From Belliella buryatensis (GTDB taxonomy: Bacteria > Bacteroidota > Bacteroidia > Cytophagales > Cyclobacteriaceae): 64,000 nt of DNA. The notes beneath the pieces are model-generated. The model searched no databases. It was not told the DNA's origin and saw nothing but the letters and a program-made list of their open reading frames with translations. Made by a program: the position numbers and the translations under genes. Location of the stretch: assembly GCF_900188245.1 (NCBI RefSeq), contig NZ_FZOK01000001.1, positions 248,001-312,000 of the forward strand. The letters are read 5' to 3'. Of the stretch, positions 42,597 through 52,412 are shown in pieces; the stretch's first letter is position 1, and every line of letters starts with the position of its first letter.

Positions 42597-43289
42597 ATGA
42601 AAAAATTCTTGATTTTTGTTTTCTTGATTTCAAATGGTGCCTTGGCGCAGGATTTCTTGTGGGGATTGCAATATAAGCATGGGATAGCAGTACAGGATTT
42701 CAAGGCTGAATCGGGAAATGTGCAGGTTCCTGAATTTGTGTTTTTTTCTACCTATCAAATTCCAAAGATTCCTGTAGAGATAGGCTTAAGCTTGGGCTAT
42801 GGAATCTATGGTACACAACTCGAAAAGCGTCGGGATTTGTATGTGGGTTTTAATGATGAATTACGTCTTAGGAGGAATAATAATTTATTCAGCGCTGCAG
42901 GTATGTTTCGCTTTTTCCCACAGGTTTATGGCAAAGCCTTTCCTTTTTTCGAAGCACAGTTGGGAGCTGTATATGCTTACTCTAGGTTTAAGATTAGAGA
43001 AACTGCTACTACAGAACCCATAGAAGAGGGTCGAGATATGGGTAATTGGGCTAGGATGAATCAATTGGGAGGTGGCTTACTGATCCCCTTTGGAAAAAGT
43101 GTGAATGGGAATCTTGAAATCAAATTGATGTATCAGAACACCGGTAGATTGGAATATTTGACAAAAGGAGATGTTCGATTTCGTCCAGACCCAGATGGTA
43201 GGGTGAATGGGGAGTTTGAATATTTCACCCGCAAGTCTTCGTTGAATATGATTCAGCCTTCGATAGGGATTAGTTTTTACGTTGATTAG
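42597..43289 (+). CDS. Outer membrane beta-barrel protein of unknown function
   Basis: The 230-residue product has a signal peptide (MKKFLIFVFLISNGALAQ) and then alternating hydrophobic and polar strands with many aromatic residues: FLWGLQYKHGIAVQDF, SLGYGIYGTQLEKRR, PFFEAQLGAVYAYSRFK. The C-terminus (LNMIQPSIGISFYVD) ends in a strand with an aromatic residue near the end, as in small outer membrane barrels. No enzyme motif is visible. I do not recognise a specific family. It follows the 113-bp repeat array and converges with the propeller lipoprotein gene, sharing a terminator between them. Confidence 0.75.
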   Translation: MKKFLIFVFLISNGALAQDFLWGLQYKHGIAVQDFKAESGNVQVPEFVFFSTYQIPKIPVEIGLSLGYGIYGTQLEKRRDLYVGFNDELRLRRNNNLFSAAGMFRFFPQVYGKAFPFFEAQLGAVYAYSRFKIRETATTEPIEEGRDMGNWARMNQLGGGLLIPFGKSVNGNLEIKLMYQNTGRLEYLTKGDVRFRPDPDGRVNGEFEYFTRKSSLNMIQPSIGISFYVD

Positions 43290-43346
43290 CCTTTTGGCAT
43301 AGAGTTTGAAATGTTGCTATTACAATACTAAACCAACTATAACAAT

Positions 43347-43386
43347 AAAAAAACAGCCGAAGGAGAAATTCCACGGCTGTTTTTTT
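43347..43386. terminator. Bidirectional terminator between convergent genes
   Basis: AAAAAAACAGCCG pairs with CGGCTGTTTTTTT around a 15-base loop. A7 and T7 tracts on either side let it stop both the barrel-protein transcript and the propeller-lipoprotein transcript. Confidence 0.9.
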
Positions 43387-43418
43387 ATGCTTTAGTCTTC
43401 ATGCTAAAGATGGATTAT

Positions 43419-44609
43419 TCAATCCACAATCTTCACTTTGTAGAACACATTGTAATCTCGTTCTTCTTCTGGGTTTGTATTGTCATTGATATAGATGATC
43501 CCATTTTTGTCAAGAAACTCAACAGTTCCATTGACTGGCATTTCATTGATTATACCTATTTGCTTCCCATTTTTGACAAGGATATAGTAAGGTTTGATGA
43601 ATTTCTTTGCAGCCTCTTTGTATTCATCCGAGTTCCAATATTGCTCGGAAAGGGCTCGCAATTCATTCATTTGGGATTCAGGAATCCTTGAATTAAATTG
43701 AATCAAGCAATAATCCCCAGCATATAGTACATTGCCAAAAGCAGGGTAATCACTGTACTTACCTGAATTGTCTGGAGAAATTGTAGGCGGCAAACCCGGT
43801 CTTTCGGGATGCTGGAGTTGAACTTCTGTACGCAGTGATATTTCTTCTCCTAAATCATAGATGAAAAGCTGTGATCCAGTTAAGGGTAATAAAGCGTAGG
43901 ATTTTTTGGTATCATGTAAGGTTACAAAAGATAGATTGATTCCTACAAATCTCTGATTTGCTCTTGGCTCCCAGCTGGCAGGATAGGATTCCAATATTTC
44001 ATTTTCTTCTGTATCTAGATTATATCTATAAACATTACTGATTTTTTCGTAATAGCCTACACCCAAAGTTTTGGGATCACTTTCTTCTGCGGAAAAGAAG
44101 TTTAACTCTTCACCTATCATCATCATTTGACCATCCTTCATGTAGGGATGAAAAGTCGTTCTATTATTGTAGATGGTTATTCTATAGAGTTCCTTTGCAT
44201 TGTATGGCACTTTCTTGAGTTGCTTACCCGACAAATCATAGATAAAATAGGAGGTCATTAAGCCTTGAGCTACAAATTTATCTTTATCCAAAAATTTGTA
44301 GCCAAATGCACCATTTCTTCCCAATCCATCAGGTCCATCATTATTTAATTCATAGGATTGTAGCTTTTCTCCTTGTAAGTCAGTTAGGAAGAGATTCTTA
44401 TTATTAGAAACCAAAAGTACCTTTCCAGCATCCACATCAATGTCTTGTATTCTAAGAATTGATAATTCATCGATAACCAAGGAATCGATCAGTTCAAGTT
44501 CAACAAGGTCAATGGGGCTGCTGATACTTTCTTCATTACTTTGGCTGCAACTTAAAATGATCAAGTTAAAAATTGTAGCTGTTACAATCGTTTTGTAAGT
44601 GTATTTCAT
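43419..44609 (-). CDS. Six-bladed beta-propeller-like lipoprotein
   Basis: A 396-residue protein with a lipobox LIILSC (Cys about 21) followed by a Ser/Glu-rich linker. The rest consists of repeated beta-strand pairs, for example IQDIDVDAGKVLLVSNNKNL, NLFLTDLQGEKLQSYELNND and FIYDLSGKQLKKVPY, consistent with the DUF4221/BF3164-like propeller lipoproteins of Bacteroidota. NDGPDGLGRNGAFGY resembles the G-x-G-P-x-E turn of the BF3164-like group but lacks the usual glutamate. The function of the family is unknown. It lies downstream of the RND operon on the same strand, 96 bp after the last permease gene, and may be co-transcribed with it. Confidence 0.7.
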   Translation of the reverse strand: MKYTYKTIVTATIFNLIILSCSQSNEESISSPIDLVELELIDSLVIDELSILRIQDIDVDAGKVLLVSNNKNLFLTDLQGEKLQSYELNNDGPDGLGRNGAFGYKFLDKDKFVAQGLMTSYFIYDLSGKQLKKVPYNAKELYRITIYNNRTTFHPYMKDGQMMMIGEELNFFSAEESDPKTLGVGYYEKISNVYRYNLDTEENEILESYPASWEPRANQRFVGINLSFVTLHDTKKSYALLPLTGSQLFIYDLGEEISLRTEVQLQHPERPGLPPTISPDNSGKYSDYPAFGNVLYAGDYCLIQFNSRIPESQMNELRALSEQYWNSDEYKEAAKKFIKPYYILVKNGKQIGIINEMPVNGTVEFLDKNGIIYINDNTNPEEERDYNVFYKVKIVD

Positions 44610-44705
44610 AAAATCTAAGTTTAATATGTACTTACATTAGTGTCGATTATTCAATTATATATGACATGTTTGCCATGGATAATAAGCAGCTTTATTTATA
44701 AAATA

Positions 44706-47700
44706 TCAGGTCCTTTTTACCTTTCTCCATAAGAATACTGGCAATCCTATAAACACGCCTACAATGCTGAATACTAATCCCCCAATGGTTCCTATGGCTA
44801 AGGAAAACCAGAATATTTCATTTTGCCCTTCCATGATGAATGGAATCAAACCAAAACAGGTGGACATGATGGTGAGCATGATCGGGATGGATTTGCCTGC
44901 AGCAGCCTTGATGACATTTCTATTATAATTCACAGGGCCACCTGACTTCCTATTGTTGAGGTCATTGACAATAAAGATAGCTGCATTGACTGCCAGTCCT
45001 CCCAACATGACAAAAGCTGCCCAACCTCCTTGGTCATAGTAGAAATTGCCCAAAGAGAAGATCAAAAACAAGCCAATAAAGGAGAGTGGAATAATCGCTA
45101 TGATGTAAAAGGGTTGTCTCAGGTTCTCAAACAACACCGCGGTAATAAAAAACACGCCTACAATCAAGACTGCCATCAAACCATACTGTCGTTTGGCTTT
45201 GCCATAGTCCCAAGACCAAGTTTGCTTGGTAGCTGTATAGCCAATGGGCATAGCTAGTTTCATCTCATTCAACACTTCCGTAAGGTATTCATCACCAAAC
45301 TTCCTCGAACCCATGTATTCAAAAGCCACCGAGCGGATGTATTGTCGATCCTCTTTGTAGAGGGAGTTCGTCGTAAACTCTTTGGCCAAAGTTCCGAAAT
45401 TGCTCACTTTGAAGATATTGTCCTCTCCAGTAATTAAGCTCGTCTCTTCCAAGTCGAATTTAGAGAATCTTTCAGATTGATTTTCTCGGACGACTACGCC
45501 ATAGTTTTTCTCGTCCAAAGTTAGGCTACCAGAAGTCCCCGTTGGTTTGGACACGTCGTTCAGAGAGTTGATCAATTGGTATTGATTGATTCCACCAAGT
45601 GCTAGGTTTCTCTGATCTAAGCGCAAGACATACTCCTCTGTTTTGGCTTCATTATAACTAACACGCTCATTAGTATTGACTTCTTGGATTCTTTTATGTT
45701 TGAGTAGTTTTTCCGCAAGCACTTCCGACTGTCTCTCAAGTTCGTCGTAATTGTAACCTTTCATAGTCACTTGAAAGGAAGGAATCCCTTCACCCCCACC
45801 GCCAGTGTAGAACCCCTGCCCTACTCCAAAAATATTCCATCTTGCACCTGACCAGTCTGTGGATTTGACCGAAAGTCTACCTTTGAGTTGATAAGGAAGC
45901 GCTGACTTTTCGTATGCTTCTTTGAAGGTGATTGAAATGCTTGCAAACTGGCCTGATTGTACATTGGTGATAAACTGATCTATACCTTCTACACCTTTGA
46001 GGTATCCCTCAAATTCCCTCATAATGAAATCCATCTGATCTAGGGTATTGCCAAAAGGTAACCTAGCTTGCACATTCAGCCTAGTTTTCTCTGCTTCTCT
46101 ATAGCCTGATTTTTCATACACCCCACGTACAAACATCCTCAAGGATCCTCCTAGTGCTTTGTCGACATAAGGTCTGATTTCTTCTTGATAAAGCGTGGAG
46201 CCAATGGTTTTGTTATACCATTCTTGTCCTTCCCACTTGGCAGGCATGAAAAACACTGGTAAGCCAAAAAGCAGCAATAACATGGTCACAAAGGTCTTTC
46301 TGTATTTTGCCGTGAAGCTGATTGTATTGTTGTATAGCCTGAAAGCTTTCACTCTTTTTCTCAATTGAGCTAAGGTGAGTTGTCTCCCTTTAACCTTTTG
46401 TCCTCCAAATAGTAAGGAGTACATGGCTGGGGTAAAAAGCAATGCCACTACTAGAGATACTCCTAGCATTGTTGCCACTACAATGGAAAATTCCGTGAGG
46501 TTTTTCCGCTCATCCTCAGGTAAAAAGAAGACTATCATCAGAGCCGCAATAGTCGTCAATGATGCAGCTAGCAAAGCGAGAAACACCTTCCTGTTCTTAT
46601 GCTTATGCAGGTGATCGATCATGATAATTGCATTGTCCACGATCAATCCAAAGGAAATAGTCAGCCCTGCTAGGGAATACAAGTGGATGTCTACTTTGAG
46701 CAAATAGAGAACAATCCCCGTGATACTCAAATTGACAACAATACCCAAGAATAAAATGCTAAGGTACTTGAGGTTTCTGTTGATCAGGAAAATAAAGACA
46801 ATCAAGATCAAAATAGACAGGCCCGAGCGCTTGTAGATTTTGTTGAGCTCCTTTTCCAAAAACTCTGTATCGTCTGTTTCTAGCCGAACCTCAAAACCCG
46901 CTGGAAGCAATGGCTTGGCTTCTTCGATGGCAGCTTTGATTTCTTTCGCAAGGATCACCTTGTTGACTCCATCACGATTGATGATGGATAGGCTGACGGA
47001 GTTATTGCCATTGATTCTGTAATAGGAACTTGCTTCGGCTTCTTGGATGGTGAGCTTTGCAATGTCTTTGAGGTAGACTTCCTTTCCTTCGCGAGTTGTG
47101 ATCAGTAGGTTTTCTACTTGGGACATTTGCTGGAGTGATCGATCCACTTGGATAAAAAGCGTCTCTCCCCTGGTATTGGTCAATGCTCCTGGATAATTTC
47201 TTCCAAAGGCACCGTTGATCGCAGACGTCACATCCGACCTTGAAAGCTTGAGTGCTTGTAGTTTTTTGATGTCATAATCTACAAAAAGCTGCAAATCTGT
47301 GGCTCCTCTGACATTGATTTCCTCTATTTCTTCAAACCTATTGAGGGAGGTCTTTAGGACATCCTCAGTGATTTTCTTGATTTCAAAAGCAGCAAAGGGA
47401 CCATTGATACTGTATATCAAAATGGGATTTTTGACATTGGCTCTACGCTCCGCGGTCTGTGTCACCAATGGATAGCTGACATTTTCATCCAAGGATGGGT
47501 AGACCTGTCTGATGATGGAGGCCACTTCAAATTTCTTGAACTCCATGTCTGTCTCCTTGTCAAATGTCAGGGTGACATTACCTCCATTGTATCGAGATAC
47601 AGACCTGATTTTCTTTAATTCTGCAAGCTGAGATAAAGCTCCTTCCAAAGGAGAAGTGGCCAATTTTTCGACCAAGTCAGGAGATGCCTGCCTTACTCCG

Positions 47701-47822
47701 TAGCTGACTGTGAGTATGGGTTCCTTGTCTCTTGGATTCAAATCCACCGAGAGTTTGGGTACCAATGCAAAGCCAATGACAGCTAAGACAATAAATGATA
47801 TAATGATTCTAAAAGGTGTCAT
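44706..47822 (-). CDS. RND efflux permease (second permease of the operon)
   Basis: The 1038-residue protein has the RND layout: helix 1 (FRIIISFIVLAVIGFALVP), a large periplasmic loop, helices 2-6, a second loop and helices 8-12. TM4 contains SFGLIVDNAIIMIDHLHKH, with the aspartate of the proton relay. TM10 reads VMLGGLAVNAAIFIVND, lacking the lysine of AcrB. It starts 10 bp after the first permease gene stops. Two different permeases with one adaptor resemble the MdtBC arrangement, where both subunits assemble in one trimer; this is inference. No TolC-type gene is adjacent, and the substrate is unknown. Confidence 0.9.
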   Translation of the reverse strand: MTPFRIIISFIVLAVIGFALVPKLSVDLNPRDKEPILTVSYGVRQASPDLVEKLATSPLEGALSQLAELKKIRSVSRYNGGNVTLTFDKETDMEFKKFEVASIIRQVYPSLDENVSYPLVTQTAERRANVKNPILIYSINGPFAAFEIKKITEDVLKTSLNRFEEIEEINVRGATDLQLFVDYDIKKLQALKLSRSDVTSAINGAFGRNYPGALTNTRGETLFIQVDRSLQQMSQVENLLITTREGKEVYLKDIAKLTIQEAEASSYYRINGNNSVSLSIINRDGVNKVILAKEIKAAIEEAKPLLPAGFEVRLETDDTEFLEKELNKIYKRSGLSILILIVFIFLINRNLKYLSILFLGIVVNLSITGIVLYLLKVDIHLYSLAGLTISFGLIVDNAIIMIDHLHKHKNRKVFLALLAASLTTIAALMIVFFLPEDERKNLTEFSIVVATMLGVSLVVALLFTPAMYSLLFGGQKVKGRQLTLAQLRKRVKAFRLYNNTISFTAKYRKTFVTMLLLLFGLPVFFMPAKWEGQEWYNKTIGSTLYQEEIRPYVDKALGGSLRMFVRGVYEKSGYREAEKTRLNVQARLPFGNTLDQMDFIMREFEGYLKGVEGIDQFITNVQSGQFASISITFKEAYEKSALPYQLKGRLSVKSTDWSGARWNIFGVGQGFYTGGGGEGIPSFQVTMKGYNYDELERQSEVLAEKLLKHKRIQEVNTNERVSYNEAKTEEYVLRLDQRNLALGGINQYQLINSLNDVSKPTGTSGSLTLDEKNYGVVVRENQSERFSKFDLEETSLITGEDNIFKVSNFGTLAKEFTTNSLYKEDRQYIRSVAFEYMGSRKFGDEYLTEVLNEMKLAMPIGYTATKQTWSWDYGKAKRQYGLMAVLIVGVFFITAVLFENLRQPFYIIAIIPLSFIGLFLIFSLGNFYYDQGGWAAFVMLGGLAVNAAIFIVNDLNNRKSGGPVNYNRNVIKAAAGKSIPIMLTIMSTCFGLIPFIMEGQNEIFWFSLAIGTIGGLVFSIVGVFIGLPVFLWRKVKRT

Positions 47823-47832
47823 AAGCTATCTC

Positions 47833-50800
47833 CTACACTGTAATCCGTTCTGATTCCTTCACAGTAATCTTACCTCCAATAAACCAGTAAGCCAATGGCA
47901 CAAAATACAAGGCTGTAAATGTTCCAATCGTCAGACCACCTATCACAGAGAAAACCAGTGGTCTCTGTAAATCCGCTCCTAAGCCAGCACTAAATACCAC
48001 GGGCAATAAGGCTAGAATCGTCGTAACAGAAGTCATCAAAATCGGTTTCAAACGAATTTCACCAGCTTCATAAAGGGCTCTATCGAGAATTTCCCTTGCG
48101 GATAGCGCTGTGGTTTCTCTGTACTTGATGCGAAGTCTATTGATTGTATCGATCTTCAAGATGGCATCATTCACCATGATACCTAGCATCACCACAAGTC
48201 CGATGGCTGACATGACATTCAGAGATGTACCAGTGAGGAAAAGTACAATAAATGCTCCTCCGATTCCCAGTGGCAAGGTGAAAATCACAATCAATGGCTG
48301 CACAAAACTCTCAAACTGAGCCGAAAGGATAAAATACAAGAGTAAAACAGCTACCATAAGAATACCAATCAGCTGACTGATGGTATCTCGATCCTTGAAG
48401 TATTGGCCAAAAAAGGAAACCCCAAGATTCTTGTCTGCGGCCCATTCATTGATCGGAGAATCATATTGGGTGGGATTATCTGCGTTGAGATTTACAGACT
48501 GATAGATGCCTCCTTTGTCTGCCGTGACAAATTTGTAGTGATTCACATAATCGAAGCGAATGAAATTACTTAAAGCATATTCATTGCCATCTTGCCCAGC
48601 TACGAAGCTGGATCGCAGCAATTGTTCAAAATCTGCCTGTTCCCCTTTCATGCGGATCGGTGTGATTTCACCAAATCGTTTGATTTCGGTAATGGTGAAA
48701 TTCCCAAACAACTTATTGATTTGATCTTGGATACCTGAAACTGTTACCCCGTAAGTGGTCATTTTGGGTGCATCCAAACTGAAAACTACCGAAGCTTCTT
48801 TTTGTAATCCTGGACCTCTATCGTATTCAGGTGTTGGGAAAGTCTCCAACCATTCATCCATTTTTGCTTCATCCACTGGTCTTTTTGTCGCCAAATCCTT
48901 CCAGCGAACTTCATAATAAGGAATATTGGAAGAAAACAATTGATCGAAAGCATTGGGTGCATCCATGACACTGATTTCGGCCGTTGGGAAGTTGCTCGTT
49001 ACTAATTGTCTGAATCGTTGTGTCATCTCATTTTTACTCTCCTGAGATTCAAAAAGGAAATATACGCTAGCTTGCTGAATGGAATTTTCTCCATCAAAAA
49101 GCAGGAACTGTCTTACTCCAATGTCTGATTCTGCCTTGAGGTAGCCCTCTCCTAGCGCTTTTAGGCTACTGAGCAACCTATCTCTATTTTGCTCCACGCC
49201 TATAGGTTCGTTCCAATCAATTTCCACCAAAGCGTCAAACTTCTCGATTGGTGGTAAGCCTTCTGTTTTCAATAATTGACTGACCAAAAGGGCTAAAGGA
49301 ATAAAGAGCATGAAAACGGTAAAGCTCAGTCCTCTTCTCAGGAAAATCTTTTGATACAAGGCTTTGTACCCTCTAAGCACTGCACGGAAAAACTTACTAT
49401 CCTCCTTGGCCAACTCCTCCACAGATTTATTTCTAAAGAAGAAATGGTAAAGCATTGGTAATAAGATGAAGGCAACCAAAAGCGATACAAATAGAATCGC
49501 TGCCACTGATACTGCTTGATCATAAAATAGGGCTCCAGATATTCCACTTAGGAATACCAGCGGAATAAATACAGCCAAGGTTGTCAAGACAGAACTGATC
49601 AAAGCCGACATGACTTCATTCACTCCTTGGACACAAGCCTCAAATATCGGTAGGCCCTCTTTCCTTTTTCGGGTAATATTATCCAAAACAATGATGGAGT
49701 TATCAATCAACATCCCTAAGCCTAGTGCTAAACCACTTAAGGAAATCACATTGATAGAAATTTCGAAGAAGTAAAAGACTAAAAAGCTGATGATCAAAGA
49801 AGAAGGTAAAGAAATCCCAATGATGACTGGAGTCCTGTAGTTCCCCATGAAGATGAATAACACTCCAAAAGCGAACATTCCCCCAAAAAGCAGGGAGGTT
49901 TGAAGGTTACTGATTCCGGCATTTAGCAGGGTAGATTGATCCTGAGTGACATCAAAATCCACCTGAGGATAATCTGCTCTGAAATAATCCAATGATTCAT
50001 AGATCAAAGGCATCATTTCATTCATTTTGGCGGAAGCTTGCTTGTGAACCGTGATGACCAAGCCTTCTTGTGTTCCAAAATAGTGATACCCTAGGACATC
50101 TTTATTTTCATACCTTACTTCTGCTACTCGACCTAGTTCTACGGTAAGTCCTTTGTCATTGGTAACAGGCAATCGCATGATGTCATCTGGAGTATCTACT
50201 CGCGTAGCCATGCGAAGGTAATATCTGAATTGGCCATCTTCTACACTGATCCCAGGAAGTTCTTCATTGCCAAAGCGGATGGCTCGAATGACATTTTCTT
50301 CTGTCATTCCAAGCGCTCTGAGTCCTGCTTTGTCTGGGGTGACAGTAATGCCTCTTTCCTTTTTGCCGTTGATATCCACTAGGGAAACTCCTTGGAGTTG
50401 TTCCAGTCGCTTTTTTAGAACATTTTCAGCCAACAAGCTGACTTCTGCATAATCGATTCCTGGTTTTGGGATCACTTGCACCCGAATGACGGGAATATCA
50501 TTCGTGTTGATTCGAATCACTTGGGGGCGAGCCAATCCAGCAGGAAGGCTATTGGTGATCCTGTCTATTTTTTCATTAACATCGATATAGGCCAGTTCCA
50601 TCTTGGTACCATAATCAAAAGTGAGTCGAATGGTACCTACTTCACTACCCGCCTTACTGTCTACTTCTTCAAGTCCATTGAGCGTCATCAATTCTGCTCT
50701 GATATTGGCAAGGACATTTTGCTCAATTGCCTCTGGTGAAGCATTGGGATAGTTGACTTTGATGACTATCTGCGGTACATCGATGGGTGGTAGCAGCGAA

Positions 50801-50895
50801 ATCGGCAATGTTCTGAACACAATCACACTGAACACCATCAGTGCAACAAAAGTCATCAATACGGCAATGGGTCTCGCTAGTAAAAATCTAACCAT
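47833..50895 (-). CDS. RND efflux permease (first permease of the operon)
   Basis: The 1020-residue protein belongs to the AcrB/CzcA superfamily: MVRFLLARPIAVLMTFVALM at the N-terminus, the porter domain start PPIDVPQIVIKVNYPNASPE, TM4 with SGLALGLGMLIDNSIIVLDN, and TM10 with GLVVMLGIMVNDAILKID. These motifs are typical of the HAE/HME mixed group found in Bacteroidota. It starts 5 bp after the adaptor gene and is followed within 10 bp by the second permease, so the operon order is adaptor, permease 1, permease 2. Pairwise divergence between the two permeases is large, suggesting old specialisation rather than a recent duplication. Confidence 0.92.
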   Translation of the reverse strand: MVRFLLARPIAVLMTFVALMVFSVIVFRTLPISLLPPIDVPQIVIKVNYPNASPEAIEQNVLANIRAELMTLNGLEEVDSKAGSEVGTIRLTFDYGTKMELAYIDVNEKIDRITNSLPAGLARPQVIRINTNDIPVIRVQVIPKPGIDYAEVSLLAENVLKKRLEQLQGVSLVDINGKKERGITVTPDKAGLRALGMTEENVIRAIRFGNEELPGISVEDGQFRYYLRMATRVDTPDDIMRLPVTNDKGLTVELGRVAEVRYENKDVLGYHYFGTQEGLVITVHKQASAKMNEMMPLIYESLDYFRADYPQVDFDVTQDQSTLLNAGISNLQTSLLFGGMFAFGVLFIFMGNYRTPVIIGISLPSSLIISFLVFYFFEISINVISLSGLALGLGMLIDNSIIVLDNITRKRKEGLPIFEACVQGVNEVMSALISSVLTTLAVFIPLVFLSGISGALFYDQAVSVAAILFVSLLVAFILLPMLYHFFFRNKSVEELAKEDSKFFRAVLRGYKALYQKIFLRRGLSFTVFMLFIPLALLVSQLLKTEGLPPIEKFDALVEIDWNEPIGVEQNRDRLLSSLKALGEGYLKAESDIGVRQFLLFDGENSIQQASVYFLFESQESKNEMTQRFRQLVTSNFPTAEISVMDAPNAFDQLFSSNIPYYEVRWKDLATKRPVDEAKMDEWLETFPTPEYDRGPGLQKEASVVFSLDAPKMTTYGVTVSGIQDQINKLFGNFTITEIKRFGEITPIRMKGEQADFEQLLRSSFVAGQDGNEYALSNFIRFDYVNHYKFVTADKGGIYQSVNLNADNPTQYDSPINEWAADKNLGVSFFGQYFKDRDTISQLIGILMVAVLLLYFILSAQFESFVQPLIVIFTLPLGIGGAFIVLFLTGTSLNVMSAIGLVVMLGIMVNDAILKIDTINRLRIKYRETTALSAREILDRALYEAGEIRLKPILMTSVTTILALLPVVFSAGLGADLQRPLVFSVIGGLTIGTFTALYFVPLAYWFIGGKITVKESERITV

Positions 50896-50900
50896 AGCGA

Positions 50901-51974
50901 TTAATCTTTTACAATTTGCACTGGTGCCTGATGGGCGAGCTGCAAATTATTGGTGGTAATCACTGTACTGCCTGGTTCTATTCCTGAGAGAATCTCCACT
51001 TCTTTGCCATTGTCTTTGCCAACTTCTACGTAATTCCATTTGGACTCATTGTTTTCGATAGTAAATACCACCGCTCTGCTAGATCTGTACACAAGTGCTT
51101 GTTTTGGTACTACGATACTGTTGTTTTGTGGGGCTCTTATGATTGCTCGGGCATTCATGCCTGGAAGAAGGCCTTTGCCATTATTGACCAAAATACTGAC
51201 TTGGACCAAGCCATTTTCATCTACCTTGGGATTGATGCTGCGAACCGTCCCAGAAAATGGCTCAGCAGAACCAGAGACTGGATATACTTCCGCTTTCTGC
51301 CCGAGAGAGATTAGATTGATATCTGACTCCAGCACTTTTACTCTTAGTTCGAGGGAATTGGTATTGATGATCTCCATAAACTCGGCTCCATTAGAAACCA
51401 AGCTGCCTTTTTTGATCTGAAGGTCTGCTACTCTGCCGGAAGTTGGGGCTTTGACAACTGATTTTTCTATTTCGAGTTGTGCTTCTTTCAAGTCTATCTC
51501 TGCGGCAAAAAGACCACTTTTTGCTTTAATTTGATCAGTAATGCTTCCTTTACGCTCTTCATCATCAGAACTCATGATGGTCCCAAAGCTGAGGATTTCA
51601 GATTCATAGTTGGCTTGCGCATTTTTGAGTTGTATGCGAGCTTTTTCCATTCTGAAATTTGCCTCAGAGTCATCTAATCGGGCTAAAACAGCTCCCTTTT
51701 CCACAAAATCACCTTCCTTGACATTAAGTTCGCTGAGGATACCTTGTCTTTGGATCACGACCTTCACTTGATCAACAGCGTCGATTTTACCTGTGGCGTT
51801 GATTAGGTAGTCGAATGTGCGCTGTTCGGCATTGGCGACTCTTACTGGAGTGGCTGCTACTTCGGCTCTAAAAGAATCCTTAGGGATTTCTTCATTTTCT
51901 TTTTTCTCTTCTTCACAAGAAAATGTACTGCCCAAAAGCAAGGCAGCCATAAAAAACAATTTTCGATGACTCAT
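50901..51974 (-). CDS. RND efflux periplasmic adaptor (HlyD/MFP family lipoprotein)
   Basis: The 357-residue protein has a lipoprotein signal (LLGSTFSC, Cys about 20) followed by a Glu/Lys-rich linker. It shows the membrane-fusion-protein layout: barrel-sandwich half (ELNVKEGDFVEKGAVLARLD), an alpha-helical hairpin (EKARIQLKNAQANYES to KEAQLEIEKSVVKAP), the returning lipoyl-like half (APTSGRVADLQIKKGSLVSN) and a C-terminal beta domain. It links the RND permeases to an outer membrane channel encoded elsewhere. It is the first gene of the three-gene operon; the 438 bp upstream contain repeats and no strong promoter match. Confidence 0.92.
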   Translation of the reverse strand: MSHRKLFFMAALLLGSTFSCEEEKKENEEIPKDSFRAEVAATPVRVANAEQRTFDYLINATGKIDAVDQVKVVIQRQGILSELNVKEGDFVEKGAVLARLDDSEANFRMEKARIQLKNAQANYESEILSFGTIMSSDDEERKGSITDQIKAKSGLFAAEIDLKEAQLEIEKSVVKAPTSGRVADLQIKKGSLVSNGAEFMEIINTNSLELRVKVLESDINLISLGQKAEVYPVSGSAEPFSGTVRSINPKVDENGLVQVSILVNNGKGLLPGMNARAIIRAPQNNSIVVPKQALVYRSSRAVVFTIENNESKWNYVEVGKDNGKEVEILSGIEPGSTVITTNNLQLAHQAPVQIVKD

Positions 51975-52067
51975 AAATAATTGAATTAAAGTATTGGGGC
52001 ATCAATAAACTAACAAATTAAACAATATCAAAATATCATAGTGTTAAAAAATGAAAAAATGTGATGA

Positions 52068-52350
52068 AAGCGAGGGGGGAGTTAGTTATTGGTTATTGGT
52101 TGATTGGGGGAATGGGGATTGGGGTTGGAAAGTTGGGGGCTCTCACAGATTACACAGATTACGCGGATTTTTTTATGTTGATGATTGGGGGATTTAGTCA
52201 CTGGGGGATTGGGGGATTGGAGTTGGAAAGTTGGAAAGTTGGGGGCTCGCACAGATTACGGGGATCCTCATTGAGGGAGGTAAATGCGCGGATTTTTTAT
52301 TTAGATGATTAAGGGATTTAGTTATTGGGGGATTAGGGTATGGGGTTGGA
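52068..52350. repeat. Imperfect direct repeats with CACAGATTACGCGGATTTTT motif
   Basis: Two copies of GTTGGAAAGTTGGGGGCTC followed by ACAGATTACNCNGGAT-type sequence, a GCGCGGATTTTTT block and GATGATT(G/A)(G/A)GGGATTTAGT occur around 52110-52200 and 52215-52330. Runs of GGGG and GGGGG recur with short spacers. Words like CACAGATTACGC...GGATTTTTT are found as dispersed intergenic repeats in many environmental bacteria. This is the main content of the 438-bp gap between the RND adaptor and rlpA genes. Confidence 0.75.
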
Positions 52351-52412
52351 TTGCTTTGCACATGGTACTTTGTAATAAATGTACTTCCCTAAATCACGAT
52401 GACCGTTTTGAT

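Noticed and set aside
47833-50895. Recent duplication of the RND permease
   Set aside because: The two permeases differ clearly in all transmembrane motifs compared, so the split is old.
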